This document shows positions 9,605 to 23,000 of a DNA stretch of 64,000 bases, piece by piece. How positions within the stretch are numbered: the first letter of the stretch is position 1; each line of letters starts with the position of its first letter. This DNA is from Phanerodontia chrysosporium (lineage: Eukaryota; Basidiomycota; Agaricomycetes; Polyporales; Phanerochaetaceae): assembly GCA_001910725.1 (NCBI GenBank), contig MJGA01000005.1:1612001-1676000 (forward strand), read 5' to 3'. The notes beneath the pieces are model-generated. The model worked only from the letters and a program-made list of their open reading frames with translations, was not told the DNA's origin and made no database searches. The translations under genes and the position numbers were made by a program.

Positions 9605-11242
9605 GGAGTACACGCCTATCCGCGAGTTTTAAGGCCGGCGGCACACAAAGCAGCGCAAACGCATGGCTGGCCTCGCGTGGAAGTCTGTACGTAACGGACT
9701 CTAATAGCCAGCGGTCTCGTCCGCCATACAGGCCCTGAACCATGCCGCCACAATGAGACGCGAGACGCGCCCGGCCGCAGAGCCCACGCACCTTTCGCCC
9801 AACCTTATCTCGCACCCAATCTGCGGGCCAGCCGAAGGGCGGCGTGTCACCCACGGATGACGCAGCCAATGAGCAGTGATCCTCTGCAGGCACGACGCAC
9901 GAGTGTGGCTGCGGCGTTGGCCTGCAAAGTCCGAGATGAATGGGCGGTGGCAGCTAGCGCCGCGCACCGGGATCGACTAGATGAGCGGTGGGTAGACAGA
10001 TCTGGGGCAGGCACCGCGCGAGCTCGGCCCTGTTTGTCAGGATGGATTTCGTGATGTTCTTGTCGCAGCCGTCCTCGAGCTCCCAAGCAAGCGTCGACGG
10101 GAGCCGCAGAGCGATGCTGACGCCCTAGCCGAAGGCAACCTCCGCATTGCGTTTGAGGGGCCTTTTTCTATGTCTAGGGTCCGTCATCTAATGAGAATGA
10201 TGGCCACTCATCGGTACCACAGGAGAGAGGCTGCGAGTCTAGCACTTCGCGGAACGTGCCACTTGCGGAGATCTGAAGCGGACCATTGAGTGGATAACGA
10301 CACCTCACATGGTAATACTTGCAGTCTGGAAGCATATTTTTACGTGTCAGGCCTTGCGGTCGTCAGAAATGGTGGGGGAAACGAGAAAAAGAACGCGCGC
10401 CCACCGTGATCAGTCAACGCTCAGGCGGCCACGCGGCACGAACATATGTTCGTCGAGGAGCATCTCCCGAGGCTAAATCCGTAGAAGTGCGGGCTAGGCG
10501 GAGGCTCGATGACGTTAAAAGTCTGTCTCAACAGTCGAGACATGGTGCCGCAGGGCCAGGACGACTGTATAGGTTTCGCCGAACCCGTCGTGCCGTGCTC
10601 AGCCGCAAGGAGCCGCCAACCAAAGTTTGCTGCACAACATTCCTTGAAACAAGGTCCTGCTCAGCTCGGGGCTCTGCAATGGGCAACGCAAGCGACGCGA
10701 CGAGGCCGACCCTGCATCTGGTACGCTCAGCTCGTCAGCTCCATTACGGACCGTAACCCCTTATACATGCGTTGTCCTACCGCAATAGCTCAGAGTCGCT
10801 CAGTGCATGGCGCATACGATCGAGCTCGCCAGGCACTTACCGTGCACGCCCCCAGCTCATGTGATGATTGATTGTGATCACGCATCCAGGCGAGCCCATA
10901 ACACGGTGAAATCCGCGAAAGACTATGCGCGTACCACTGACTTACGCAATACGGTATGTTTCACGTCCGCCAGAAATGAGTGTGGGTAGGAAAGGCTTGG
11001 GTATTGCAAAAACGACGCGACTGCGGACCTACACGCTGGGGCTAATCGTCAATCAGCACGCTGCCTGGCTGGCGAACACTGAGGCAAGTGACAGGCATAC
11101 ATTCGTCAGGAGCCGCTGTTCTAGCTCACTTCCGCGGAGAAGGGCACCCTAAGCGGAAGTCGCGCCAGCTCCCTCTCCTCCAACCCCACTTTTCTACCGT
11201 CCCAACTCGATATGCCTCACACACCAGCTCTCTCTGCCAGCC
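9605..11242. other. Intergenic region of 1.6 kb without recognised gene
   Basis: Short open frames occur on both strands but none shows a known domain, a splice-consistent extension or codon bias like the neighbours. It contains the promoter of the DUF6533 gene and the 3' flank of MDM31. No terminal repeats were noticed. Confidence 0.45.
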
Positions 11243-13714
11243 CTACGGGTAAGAGTACGTCGTAGTGCAGCCCTCCGAATAGAGCTCTCTGAGATGCGTG
11301 GCCATCGGGTCCATGACCGTCCGCAGGGCAGATAGGATCGCGCTCGCGGTCATTTGCAGACTCCACGCGCTGACGGCCTTTACGCGCCGGTTGAAATTCG
11401 CCTGCGTGACATGGTAGGCCATTGCCTCGTACACCTTCGCGGCGATGTCGTCCATGAGGCCCGCTGTGGTGGCGCGAGTGAGTAAACGGGTAGCGGAGAG
11501 GGACAGCAGAGAGGATACGCACTCTCCCACATAGTCCACGCGCCGTCAAAGTCGCTAAGGTCCTTAACTACACGCGAATGGATCGGTATGAGGGTGCGGT
11601 TAGCACTGCAGGTCTACGGTCAGCTGCGCCATCTCTGATAGCTGCACAGGCACGCACTTCATAAAAGCAACGATCGGCCTGATGAGCGCATAGTTGGTGT
11701 ACGAGAGGTCCGCAGTGAACAATGGCACCGCAGCCTTGAGATCGCGGAAGCGAAGATCAATGTCGATGACGACCTTCGGGTGCTCCGCGCTGTCTGTCGG
11801 CACGGCTGCCTGGTCCGAAGGCGCGCTCAGTGGCGGCTTTGCAAGTTCCCGCTGGCCGGGAATGCGCTCCGCGACTGCCGACGACGCAGCGGTGGTAATA
11901 GCATCTGCAATCTCGCCGATGAGTGCGTTGAAAGAGGAGTCCTTGCTGTAGTCGCGGGGGAACTTGATGTCCATGACGGCGTCTACCTTGCCAGAAGTAA
12001 TCCACGAAATGGGGCCTTCCTGAGTGGACATGTACTGCAAATGGTCGATATTCACGCCGTCGATACGCAGTCGGGACTACGAGAATTATTTGCCTTCATG
12101 TATGCGGTAGAATAAGGTAGAAGGCTCACCATACGAGACCATTGGCCATCTTTCAGATCCTGGTCAGTAGTCCGACCTATACTCTGTGGCTTGTGCAAGC
12201 TGAACAGACAGTTATCGAACTGTCCAACGACATTCTCTGCTGAGAGGAAGTCGTAAAAAAGCCACTGCTTCCGGAAGGTGCGGATGTCTGCGCGAAAGAT
12301 AGAGGCCGTGAATGGGCGGAAGTTACAGGGCTGATAGACGGTGATCAGGAGATCTTCCAATTGCAGCGATTCTAACTCGAAGTCTCCTTGCTGCGCTTCG
12401 TGACGAAACGAGGCTGGATCGAGAGGATTTTCGGGATCCCAATGCACAAATCTCCTATCTATGAGAATATTCATTGGAGAGCACGAGATCGAGAGACAAG
12501 CTGCGTACCGAGCACGCCACGTACACCCTTGATCACTGCGTCTTGAACAAGGCCCTTGCCCTCCAGCCAGCGCGTCAACGAAAGCGTAACGTCGATGGAG
12601 TCCACGCTCAGGTCGAACATGGAGTAGTTGGTATCTTCGCCGGGTAGATCCTCCAAAACAGAATCCTCTTCATCGTCCGTGAATCCATGATTTGCTGGGT
12701 GATTACTGACGTCGTAACCCCGTGCATGGTTATGCGCATCCTTGTCTGCCCTGACTTGGTTGACGGCGTCCGGCCTGCGGGTTATATATACGTTTTTGAA
12801 GGATATACGGGAGTCCTTCCACTTCGGTACGATAGCCGACTCGAATACGATGTGGATCCCTGTCTCTGCTGTGAGATAGTCGCTTATTGTACGCGCGAGA
12901 TTCTCTGCAAAGACATTAAGGACTGTTTCGGAGGAAGTGCAGCGCATACACGCACCTTGCAGGCGCAGACTGTTAATAGTGATGAGTATCGCAGAGAAAA
13001 ATGTGGTCCTATGTGCAAGATTCAGCCAGTTCAACGGACGAAGCGGATTTTAATAACTTACGTGCCCACTAAAAGCCATAATGTCTGGCTCATGAAGAAC
13101 CATGTGATGAAGGCAGATATCTCGTCCGCGTTGTACTTGCGGAAGGACCGGATGGTCAACCATTTAAAGCGTACGCGCATACGCTGCCAAAAACCACTGG
13201 CTGCATTCAAGAAGTCATCTCGTGTTGGCCGATGAACATGGGGGAGCGACAGAGCGAGCTGTCGGAAGAATTTTGAGTAATTTTCCAGAGGTCGTGGGTC
13301 AGGATGAGTGGGAGGTTGAGACTCCGGAGTAGAGCTTGAGTCTTTCGGAGGTTCTGAGCTCTCTGAAGATAGCCGGTTGTCTCTCGGAGGCTGGCGATGC
13401 TGGGCGAGTCGAGAGGTCGTGTGAACGCTCCGATAGCTGACGAGCAGCGAAGTCTGAGAGCCATGAGCGAACGACCGGTCGAGAGAAGGGCCTCGGGCAA
13501 AGCTCAAAACATGAGACCGGGTTGTAGAGCGCGAGGTCGAGGCGTAAAATGTCGTAGAATACCGCGACCAAGAGACCCGTGCCTGAAGACTGGCGACTCC
13601 GCCGGTAGAGGCTTGTCGGATGAAGAATTTCCGCACGAGGTCATAACGGTCGACGACGGCCTTGTCCCTAGGACGGCGCAGGAGGCCTCCAAGAGCGGCT
13701 GTTGCTGAGGCCAT
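11243..13714 (-). CDS. MDM31: Mitochondrial inner-membrane protein Mdm31
   Basis: Mdm31 and its partner Mdm32 sit in the mitochondrial inner membrane and are needed for normal mitochondrial shape and distribution. Seven exons fit exactly: 13714-13062, 13008-12956, 12904-12509, 12458-12130, 12076-11658, 11605-11523 and 11463-11243, together 718 codons. The N-terminus is Arg/Ser-rich and Arg-biased like a mitochondrial presequence. A first membrane segment follows (ITWFFMSQTLWLLVGT joined to TFFSAILITI). Family motifs include LARTISDYLTAETGI, FKNVYITRRP, RRFVHWDPENP, the RTLIPIHSRVVK segment, and near the C-terminus DFDGAWTMWE followed by LMDDIAAKVYEAM. Length agrees with fungal Mdm31 proteins. 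The gene is divergent from the methyltransferase at 13937 over a 222-base shared promoter. Confidence 0.9.
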
Positions 13715-13936
13715 CGAGGAGGAGAGCGAGTGCAGTCAAGCCATGTTCGTCCATGGTCCACCACGAGGAGAAACAGGCTTGTCCGCCTTCGGCATCTTCC
13801 GCTCCGAGGGGAGCCACGCTCGATTAGGCAAACGCAAGTTCGTCCTGGGCAACGAGCGCGATTTGCTCCCCACTGCAATCAATCTACTGTTGACATCGCT
13901 GAGGCTGAAAAATGTACATCGCCCTCTTCTACCACC
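13715..13936. promoter_or_regulatory. Bidirectional promoter between MDM31 and the methyltransferase
   Basis: Only 222 bases separate the two divergent start codons, so core promoter elements of both genes must lie here or in their leaders. No clear TATA box was seen on either strand. Confidence 0.5.
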
Positions 13937-15579
13937 ATGTTGAAGGGATTAGTCGACACAGGCCTCTCCATCGGCTACGCTTTGCTTGACAAGGTGCACA
14001 CCATCCCAGCCTACCCGAGACATAGAAGCTAATGCACTGGACTCCCAGGGCCTAGTACCGGACATCGTCTTACGCATTGCTATCCGACAGCTGTGCCGCC
14101 AAAGGCTCACTGAAATTGACCTGGGAAGTTTTGCGGCTAATCATGCAGCGAAATTGAGCTGGATAGAACAAGTCCGTGCAAGAGCTACGATTGCCGACCT
14201 GACGGAAAAGGCGAATGAACAGCACTATGAGGTGAGGAAGAATCATCATGTGTATAAATCTATACTCATCGTTGCTCATAGGTCACCACGCGCTTCATCA
14301 TGTCTTGCCTGGGTCCATATGCAAAATACTCTGCTTGTCTTTACCCCACTGGGAAGGAGACCCTGGAGGACGCTGAGGTTTTGATGCTGCAAGACTACTG
14401 CGAAAAGGCACAGCTAAGGGATGGACTGGATATCCTTGACTTAGGATGTGGTACGTTGCGATAAATCAGTCCGTCTGTAGCTTGCCCATGTAATCGGACT
14501 AGGCTGGGGCAGTCTGTCGGTCTACCTCGCAGAGAGGTATCCGAAGTCGCGCATCACCGGACTATCTAACTCTGCGACACAGAAGGCATACATTGAGTCT
14601 GTGGCAAAATCACGCGGACTCACCAACATCAAAGTAGGTGCCGCCGTCTCATGGTGCCAAAATGTTTTACTGACTGCCCAGCAGGTCATCACAGCGGACG
14701 TGAATAGCCATGAATTCGACAACACTGTGAAGTAGATGTAGACTTACAGTCTATTCATATATTTGTTACTGACATGAGCTATAGGTTCGACCGCATCTTG
14801 TCTATCGAAGTCGGTCTTTCGTTCTTAAGTGCGCATATACCCAACTGACTATCGAATCAGATGTTCGAGCACATGAAGAACTACAAGATGCTTATGTCTA
14901 AAGTTGGCTCCTGGCTACGCCCCGAAAGCGACCAGTCGATGGATGACTCCCTGCTTTTCATCCATATTTTCTGCCATAAGACGACGCCCTACCATTTCGA
15001 AGAGAACGACGGATGGATGGCGCAGAACTTCTTCTCTGGCAAGTCCAATATGTCTTTGCGAGCATACTTTCTTGACGACTGAGCGCGCGAAGGCGGAACC
15101 ATGCCGTCTCACGATCTTCTGGTGCGGGGCGTTTGAATCTTGGAAGTTTCGGATGCTCACCTTAGCGGACATCAGTTATACTTCCAGGATGATCTGAGCA
15201 TCATTCGCAGCTGGTATATCAACGGAAAGCACTACTCGCGCACCCTCGAGGACTGGCTCAAGAGACAGGACCAAAACGCTGCCTTCGGCCTCGCCGAGCT
15301 GGAGCTGGACGCAGAACGGCAGGGGCTCGGCAAGGAGTATGGCCGCAAGATGTTCTATCGGTATGTGTATCACACTCATCAACACATGAAGACGAACTCG
15401 CGGAATCTGACTCGCACTGGGTTTAAACCAGGTTCCGCGTCTTCTACATCGCATGCGCGGAGCTATTCGGTATGAACGGAGGCGAAGAGTACGTGCTATG
15501 CATCGCGCCTACGCCTCGTCTGCTAATTGACATCCGCAGATGGGGGATCGGGCACTACCTGTTCAAGCGCAAGGACTAA
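13937..15579 (+). CDS. CFA-synthase-like SAM-dependent methyltransferase
   Basis: The protein belongs to the cyclopropane-fatty-acyl-phospholipid synthase family (Mycolic_acid_cyclopropane synthase fold), which includes coclaurine N-methyltransferase-like enzymes in fungi and plants. Exon 1 (13937-13993) gives MLKGLVDTGLSIGYALLDK, exon 2 starts at 14049, exon 3 at 14282 and exon 4 at 14503, and further exons run to a TAA at 15577-15579. The SAM-binding motif I is LDILDLGCGWGSLSVYLAER, made across the exon 3/4 junction. Other family features are ANEQHYEV before it, the post-motif sequence ILSIEMFEHMKNY, and the late sequence FGMNGGEEWGIGHYLFKR. The substrate (a lipid double bond or an amine) cannot be told from sequence. 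All introns are phase-consistent and no frame break was found. Confidence 0.8.
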
Positions 15580-15792
15580 GCATCCTAAAGCGACGCATTA
15601 CCCATGACAGGATTCCTCTATTAGTGAAGTGTTAAATACACTACTGATATGATGTCGTTATACATGAAGTTGCCACATATGCCCGGTTCGTAAGAAAGAA
15701 TAGTAGGTATACAAGAGCTGCCCGTGTCCAGCCTGAGGAGGCTCTACTTTTCCGAGGTGGGGTATCCATACAACTAGTCCCGTGCCGTGCTC

Positions 15793-18192
15793 CTAGTCTG
15801 TGTCCTCCGACCACAGCCCGCCATCCTCGGGGATCTCCTGGCCGGTGAGGCGGTAAAGCGCGTCGCGTATGCGGACGCACTCCTCGCGCGCGGCCGCCTC
15901 CGCGTTCCGGAGGCTCTCGCACTCGGCATCGTCGGGGAGCTCGCAGTCCGTGCTGAGGTCGTCGACGCCCTCGTCGCGCATGCGCCGCGCGACACGCTTC
16001 ATCTCATCGCGCAGCCGCTTCTTCTTGCTCCGCAGCGCGACAAACTCGGGGATCCGCTCGTCGTACAGCCGCCGCAGCGCGCGCACATCGCTCGGCAGCG
16101 GGCCCGCCTTCCGCGGCGGCTCGCGCTCGCGCTCGCGCAGCTTGCCCGCGCCCGGCCCCGGCGACCGCCCGCGCTTGCGCTCCTTCGCCGCAGGCGCGTC
16201 CTCCTCAGACGACGACGTGAAGCTCGGCTCCCGGCGCCGCCCCTTCGCCGAGCCATGGCGCAACGGGGGCTCTTCGCGCTGCGCGTCGCGCACGCCATTC
16301 GACGTGACGGAGGCACCGCGCTCCGGCGGCAGCTGCGGGCGGGGCGGCAGCGCGGGCGAGCGCGGCACTGGGACGGGCGAGCGCATGAGCGGCGTCGGCT
16401 CGCGCTCCTCCTTCACACGTGCGGGCAGCGGCGATGCGTCCCGGGACTGCTTCTTGATGGCGGACACGTCGCGGTGCTCTGCCTTCGCCTTCGCCTTTGC
16501 CCGCGCAGGCATCCTTTCCCTGTCGCTGTCCCGCTCGTTAGGTTTGTGTCGCTTAGTGCCGAAGCTCGCGACAGAGTCCCGGTCAGAGTAGTCTGACTCG
16601 GCGATCTCTCGAGGCCTCTTGCGTGGCGACTGCTCGATTTCGCCGGGCTCTGGTTTGGACCGCTTCTTCTCCCGGGTGTCGTCCACACGAGAAGCCTGAC
16701 TGGATTCTCTCTTTTTCGACTCCGGGTCCTCCCGCTTAATTACCTTCCCTGGTGGAGGCGGCATCGATGTGGAGGGACGTGAGGAACCCGGGGCGGGCGA
16801 TGGAGCGTCGCGCTTGATATCGCGGTCGACGCCCTGCCTCTTCGATAATGCCGCTGTCGTTGGCGCCGTGTCGCTGAGCGTCGGAGGGGTGGTGCTCTGG
16901 GAATTCACACGATGTCCAGACCCGGGAAGCCGCCTTTGAGCTGACTTCGCAGCGGCAGCAGACGTTGTGGGACTCTCCTCCCTGTCTTTGACCTTCACCT
17001 CCACCTTAGGAGGACGCACACTCTCATCCTTCATCGGGATTGTGTCCGCAACCTTCTTCTTGGTAGCCTCTGTCGGCCGCTTCTTGACTGCGGGCTTCTT
17101 GGTCTCAGCTGGGGGTGGAACGGGGGATGCCCTCACCCCCCGTGAGGTAGATGGAGCGGGTCCGCCCTCGCGGCGGAAATGGTTCCAGAGCGCGTTGGAT
17201 TCGTCGACGAATAGTCGCTTGAGAGCCTCTTGACCTTGCTCCACGAGTTTCTGCACTTCATCTGGGCGCAGATACGTGTTCTCAAATGGCCTGACCTCGA
17301 GCCACGATTCCGTCTTGAGCCGGAACATAGTCTCCTGGCCTGGCACCTTCTCCAATACCTATGGGATGACTGAGCACGAGCCTGCCATGAAAGCGTTGTG
17401 TGCCACGCACCTCGGGCATCAGATCCCGCACCTCCTTCCTGCGTTCCTTATCGTCACCGCCGACAAGGTCCAGGATCTGCTTGAGGGTCCGAGGCTTTAG
17501 GGCCACACAGTGGATGAGCCGGTACCTGGCGCTCTTCTCCGGGGCACTAGCACTTGACGGCCGCGGCGAGATGCGCGGAGATGCCGCCTGCGACGGCTGG
17601 AGGGACGTCGAGCCTGATACAGTGCGGTTAGGGTCGGGCGGTGGCGCGTGGCCGGCGGGGACGGACTTGGGAGGCTTGCCGGGGGCCTTAGACTTCTTGA
17701 GCGAGGACCGCGGGGCCTGTGCGAGCGGGGCGTCGAGCAGCTCGATCTTGCGCTCGTGCCGCTGTTTCTCGGCCTGCTGCGTGCGGTCGCGGACAGCTGC
17801 CTCTGCCTGCGCGTTGAGCTGCCGTTCGACCGTGAGCTTTCCTACAACATTGCCCTGCAGCTTGAGTACCGCGGCGCCAGGCTTGTTCGCGGCCACCATG
17901 CGCAGGTACAGCTCATGCGTCACCGGTTCCGGGAGCGTAGACAAGGTAAACGAGGAGTCGCCTATGTAGAGCTTCTGCTGGGCAGTTAGCACATGCGTGG
18001 AGAGCGATCGCGGGGAAACTGAACTGATGATCCCTCCCCAAAGTCAATGTCTATCTTCGCGCCACTCTCTAGCCTGTCCAGGGCTTCCATCGTCTCCGCA
18101 GACAAGCGAACAATCATCGCATGTTTCTTCGAGTTCGCATCTCCAAGCTGCGGTAGGCCCTGGAGGGTGAGCTTTCCTTCTGGGAGAGACAT
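15793..18192 (-). CDS. ELL1: RNA polymerase II elongation factor ELL-like protein
   Basis: ELL proteins stimulate RNA polymerase II elongation by suppressing pausing. Exons are 18192-17411 and 17358-15793. After a short N-terminus (MSLPEGKLTLQGLPQ) the protein contains the ELL N-domain, including a VLKLQGNVVGKL segment, and the winged-helix-like sequence RYRLIHCVALKPRTLKQIL, whose metazoan counterpart begins R-D-R-(V)-L-H-L-L-A-L-R-P. Residues after about 330 are low complexity, rich in Ser, Pro, Arg, Lys and Glu. The C-terminus is a charged helix (LRRLYDERIPEFVALRSKKK) that may correspond to the occludin-homology region. The frame breaks near 18012-18015, a run of four G: one base restored gives an in-frame join, and without it the exons do not sum to a multiple of three. 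Confidence 0.75.
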
Positions 18193-20084
18193 CGTAGAGT
18201 GGCGTCGGGGCTGGTACGCGTAAGGCCTCAGCGACCGAGCAGATACTTGGGCAATGACGTTGCTATGACAGTATCAGATTCGCTTCGCCGTATGTGTTCG
18301 TGAATGAGGGTCGTAAACCGGACAGCGATGGCGAAGGTGAAAGACGGGTGTTAACACCAGATCACTGTCCAGCACAAGGACAAGGCGCCTCGAAGTTCCC
18401 ACGCTCGGTACCGGGCTTTGCATCCGCGCATTCATGCATTGCGCTCGTTTCACGCTGGTGCACTCTGTCTGGCCGAAGAGCTCATCATATAGGACAGCTG
18501 CAGTCCAGTGCGACAACCTTCGAAACAGGACGGGGAAGTCGACATACCGTCCCGGCCAGTGCGAGCAACCGAGAAGGGGACTCATAAGCTTTGGTTGAGC
18601 AACGGCGAGATCGAGAGGCAGTGGAACACTTGGCAACAAGATTAAAGGCTCAAGGATCAGATGTGGCTGCGGGGGTGCAGCGAGGAGCGTGGCGACTATG
18701 TGTTATTGCTGCTTGCTACTTCATCTCAGCAATATGCTACGCTTACATAGAAGCAACTGGATTCTAGCGAGTCGATGCGGGACGTTTATGTACCAGAACA
18801 TGCAAGGCGTATTCAGTAGGATATGCCACCGCCTGTTGCAGTGAGTATGGAATCCCCGAGAATACTCGCCTTCGCGTCATCGAACGAGCAGGAGACGGCG
18901 TATACTCGAGGACGAGGCAGGACGCTTCTTCGGCTATCGGGGAGGGCGTTCCGCAGGGTTGCAATGAGCTATAGACGATACCGATGATCAGCTGGACGTG
19001 CACCGGGTTGGGGGGCAGTTGATAAGAAAAGAACGCCGCACCGGGTACTAGCTGTTTATAGGACGCTGTGTACGGGGCACCGCGTAGACGAGGGCTGACT
19101 GCGAGTTCGAGCATAGCTCGGCGCCGTCAGAGAACGTGCGAAGCGTCTCGATGGTTGCGACGGCGTCGTGCACAGCCGCACTGGCTGGAACTGTAGTTTC
19201 GACGCGTTCGGCTGTTTGGAGGATGGGATGCGCGTTTCGGGCACGAGGAAGAGGATGTTAACCTCGGTCATTTGAGAAGAGGGTCCTGTGCGTATGGGCG
19301 TCACCCGCGCCACATCGATGTGAGGTTCGCGAAGGTCTTGTGGACAGCAGAACAAGCTAACTGACTCGACTGCCCCCGGCGTCGAACATGAAAGGCATGC
19401 CGGCCGCGACCTATAGTTAGGTGGCGCATGAGTCAAGCCAGGGTGAAATAGTCAGCTGCGCAGTTTACTGACCGAGCGCGTTGGGAACGCAGTAAGGCGG
19501 ATTATTGAGATTTCGGAGGACGACCGATGACGAGATCAGAACCGTGTGTCCCCATGAGGCGTTAGAAGGCGTTCGGGGATCAGCTCAGTAGAGATGGCTG
19601 ATAGAGATAGCGTGTCGCGGCACCCACGATGGCCGTAGGGAGAGTGTATATTCCGTATTTTTCTTTTGGCGTCGGGCAGCAGCGAGCAAAGAGGCGTCGG
19701 CGACGTTGGCGGCGGGGCTGGCAGCGTCGGGTATTTCGGGGCCTGTAGCTGGAGGCGGAGCCGTAAAAGGGTTGATCGGCACGGCGTGGGCCGTGGGCAG
19801 CGCTGATGTTCCGGGGAGTCGCCCGAAGCGCCGACCGAGCACCTCTCCGCTTGGGCAATTTCTCCTTTTTGCTTGGCTTTTCGCCTTTCCATCTTCCCTC
19901 CCATTGCTTGCACCAATTTCTGCCCATTTACCACCACTATTAATCCGGGCAGGGAGCGCACCCTTGCGTTTCCCTTGTCACGCTGTCGGCCAATCCAGTT
20001 ACTCAAGGCACCCGCGCGACTTCGCCACGAGGCATAGCCACCCATATCGGCCCCAAGGGGAGACTCCCTGTTCTCCCTCTTAGC
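18193..20084. other. Intergenic region of 1.9 kb without recognised gene
   Basis: It lies between two divergent genes. Several open frames of 80-170 codons occur, mostly on the minus strand, but they lack a known domain and keep no frame through candidate introns. A pyrimidine-rich stretch just before 20084 probably belongs to the leader of the next gene. Confidence 0.45.
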
Positions 20085-23000
20085 ATGGTCTTTGGCGGTC
20101 TCGGTATCATGCTCTATGGCGGAGACTCTCCTCTCCTCGCCTGGGACAAGGTCCTGGACAAGGTCGATGTCCAGAGCATGTTCTTCGCCACCATGTTTAT
20201 GATCATTATACTCGTGCTCGGTGAGTCGCTCTGTCTCGGGACCGCGAAAATGAACCGCTCATCGTCGCCCCCATGCCTACCATCTGCCGTCCGTTTGCCA
20301 CCCCGCATCCTTCGCGCACTTCTCATCATATCCGCCGGTCCCGAATGCGAAATCCCGCACTGCAGCATATCTAACAAACCCGTCTGAAACGTCTTTCCGC
20401 ACGTACCTCACGGAGCAGTCCTTTCGACAGCACCTCACTCGCTTGGAAGACAACAATCAGGACGACCAAAGCGACTCAGATGACTCTGGTGTACACTTCA
20501 CGCTTACTCGTTCCCGGCAGACCCTCCAGAAGGGGACCTCGTCTTACGACTCGACGCCACCGTTCCGCTTCACGAGCCGTGCTACTGTCTCATTGCGCAC
20601 CCCGAAGCATGTCTTCTACAGCTTTGGCATCATGACTATCGCAGCTGTCCTTCCCACCGGTCGCTCAGGTAGCAAGGGCCGGTCAGGCGATTGCAACGGT
20701 TTCATGGTCTCAGAATCCTGGTTCATCGGAGCGTTTGGCAAGTGGTGGAGAGGCGGACCCATTCAATCGTGGTGGATCGACACCGTAGCGAACACCAAAG
20801 ATGCGGAAAGGTGCAGTTCGGGGATACTTGACATGAAGGCGTTCGATGGCCTGGAGTGTTATGAGGGTATGTTCCAGTATTGCTGCACCCAAGGGTATAT
20901 CCTCAATGTACCCTATGGCTAGGTATCTCCATGAACCAGGCCGGTCAAGTTTCTCTACCGTCCCGAGACCCTCCACAGAAGTATCGCAACACGGAGCGCT
21001 CGATGCAGCGCACGACCAGCAACTCGCACCGCAGCACTACGCCTCCCCCGCTGCCTAAATCAGCATCATTACCGCTGCATATCCAACGGCAGCCGTCCGA
21101 CAAGACTCACAACCAGCGTCACACGCAAGCGCCGTCTCAACCACCTGTGACTCCGGCCCCCACGCCTTCAGCAGTCCTGAACCCGCCACAACTCAACTCG
21201 TCGCCCTCGACACTGTTCGACCAATCCCCCGTGATCAGCGAAATCCTGCGCCAAATATCCACCTCGAAGACCGCCGTCTATGACCTCCGCACCCAGTTGT
21301 CCGAGTTCCGCGCCCAGGCTCAGGAGTCGCATGCTGCGATTCAGAGTGACCTGGACAAGCACCGCGCGCGCAAACGCGAAGAAGACGCCGCCCGCCAGGA
21401 GCTAAAGCAACGCACTAAGACTCTTGAAGACTCGAAGAGATCCGCTGAAGCATGCAGGAGAGATGCTGAGAAGCGTCTGCGCGCCGCTGAGAGCGCAAGG
21501 AACAGCGCCAGCGAGCGGATAGAGCGACTGGACAAGGAGATTGGGGCGCTGAAGGAACGTATGTGCATGGACGAGGAGGCGATCGTCAGGTGCAAGGCAG
21601 AGGCGGACGAGGCTGAGAAGGGTTTGATTCAGGAGTTGGAGAAGAAGAGGAAGGAGATAAAGGTTGCGGAGGATGTGGTTACCGCTTTGAATAACCGAAC
21701 GAAGGAGCTCGAGGAGAAGATCGCGGCTGAGGAAGAGAGGCTGAAGCGGGCCAAGGAGCAGGCGGAGTTGCGCAAGCAGGATAGGGACTTCTACCCTCTC
21801 CATGTCGTTAACCCGCAAGACGCGGTGAGCACTTGGTCGCCCATCGTGCCGCCCTCGAAGGCCATGGTCAGCGACGTCCATGACCAGATCAACACCGATG
21901 GCGCCGCTCAGATCGAGGTCTTCCCCACTGCGTTGCAGTTCCCGGTCATGCCGGGGAGGCGGGCCTCTACCTCTGAGGAGCCCAAGGGCTTTTCTACTTC
22001 CCCTCGTCCTCGGCATCTCTCTCTTGGCGGCATTTCGAACTTCCGTGAGCGCAATGGTATTTACATTCAGGAGCCAGCGCACCCTCAGATCGTTTTGCGC
22101 CCGCCTGTACACGATGATCTACCGACGTCCAAGTCCTCGTCTCAGTCCCAGTCCACTCGTTTCTCCCCATTCACCGACAACGAACTCGACGTACCTGCTG
22201 ACAGCCAAGGCCTTGGCATCTCTCCCCGGAGCACGTCCCTGATCCCGACCAGCCTCATCCAGTCTTTGGAAGGCGGCGGGGCGTCTGACGATTTGTCACG
22301 GTCCTTCCAGTCTGACAACGACGCGATTCTGGACCGAGATTGGCGCAAGATGCACCCTTTCCCCGGCGCCGCTGTCGAGAGTCCTGGTGTGTTCAACTCG
22401 TCCCCGACGTCGCTTACCTGCCCTTCGTTCGATGGCGTCGATCAGGAAGACCCCTTCGAGATCCGTCCTCCCCCTCCGCCCATTCGTCACCGCATCATCA
22501 GTGACGGCGCCGACACTGCGCGCACCTTCCACAACGTCCGCACGACGTCTGAGCCGCAGCCACTTGCCCGCACGCGCACGCGCGAGTCCGACGACAGCGA
22601 GAAGGCGGTCGGGCACCGCCGGTGGTTCTCCAACCCGCGCGAGATCAAGGACAAGAAGGGCCTGAACCCCGAGGCGAAGGTGTTCCAGTTCAAGAAGACG
22701 TTCCCGATGTTCGGTGGGAGCACCGCGCCCACGAAACACTCGCCGTACGACGGGCTGAGCTCCGAGCCGTCCTCGTTCGCGTCCTCGCTAAGCGTACCTA
22801 GCATCTTCGCGCCGACCGTGGGCGACGCAGACGCGGCGTTCAGCACGCTCTCTATGCGTGCATTCGCGCCGTCGCCCGCCGAGCGCGAGGCCCTCGCGCG
22901 CGCAGCCGGCACGAGCACGAACACGTCGCTCGAGCGCCTCCCGACGCTCAGCGAGATCGGGAGCATGCCGCCGTCGCCCAACCACGTCCACGCCATCGCC

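Noticed and set aside
15787..16596. Plus-strand frames of 240-269 codons opposite ELL
   Set aside because: They mirror the Ser/Arg/Pro-rich low-complexity part of ELL and have Arg/Leu-rich composition without any domain.
21402..22112. 236-codon minus-strand frame inside the coiled-coil gene
   Set aside because: It is Leu-rich because it is antisense to Lys/Glu/Gln codons of the coiled coil.
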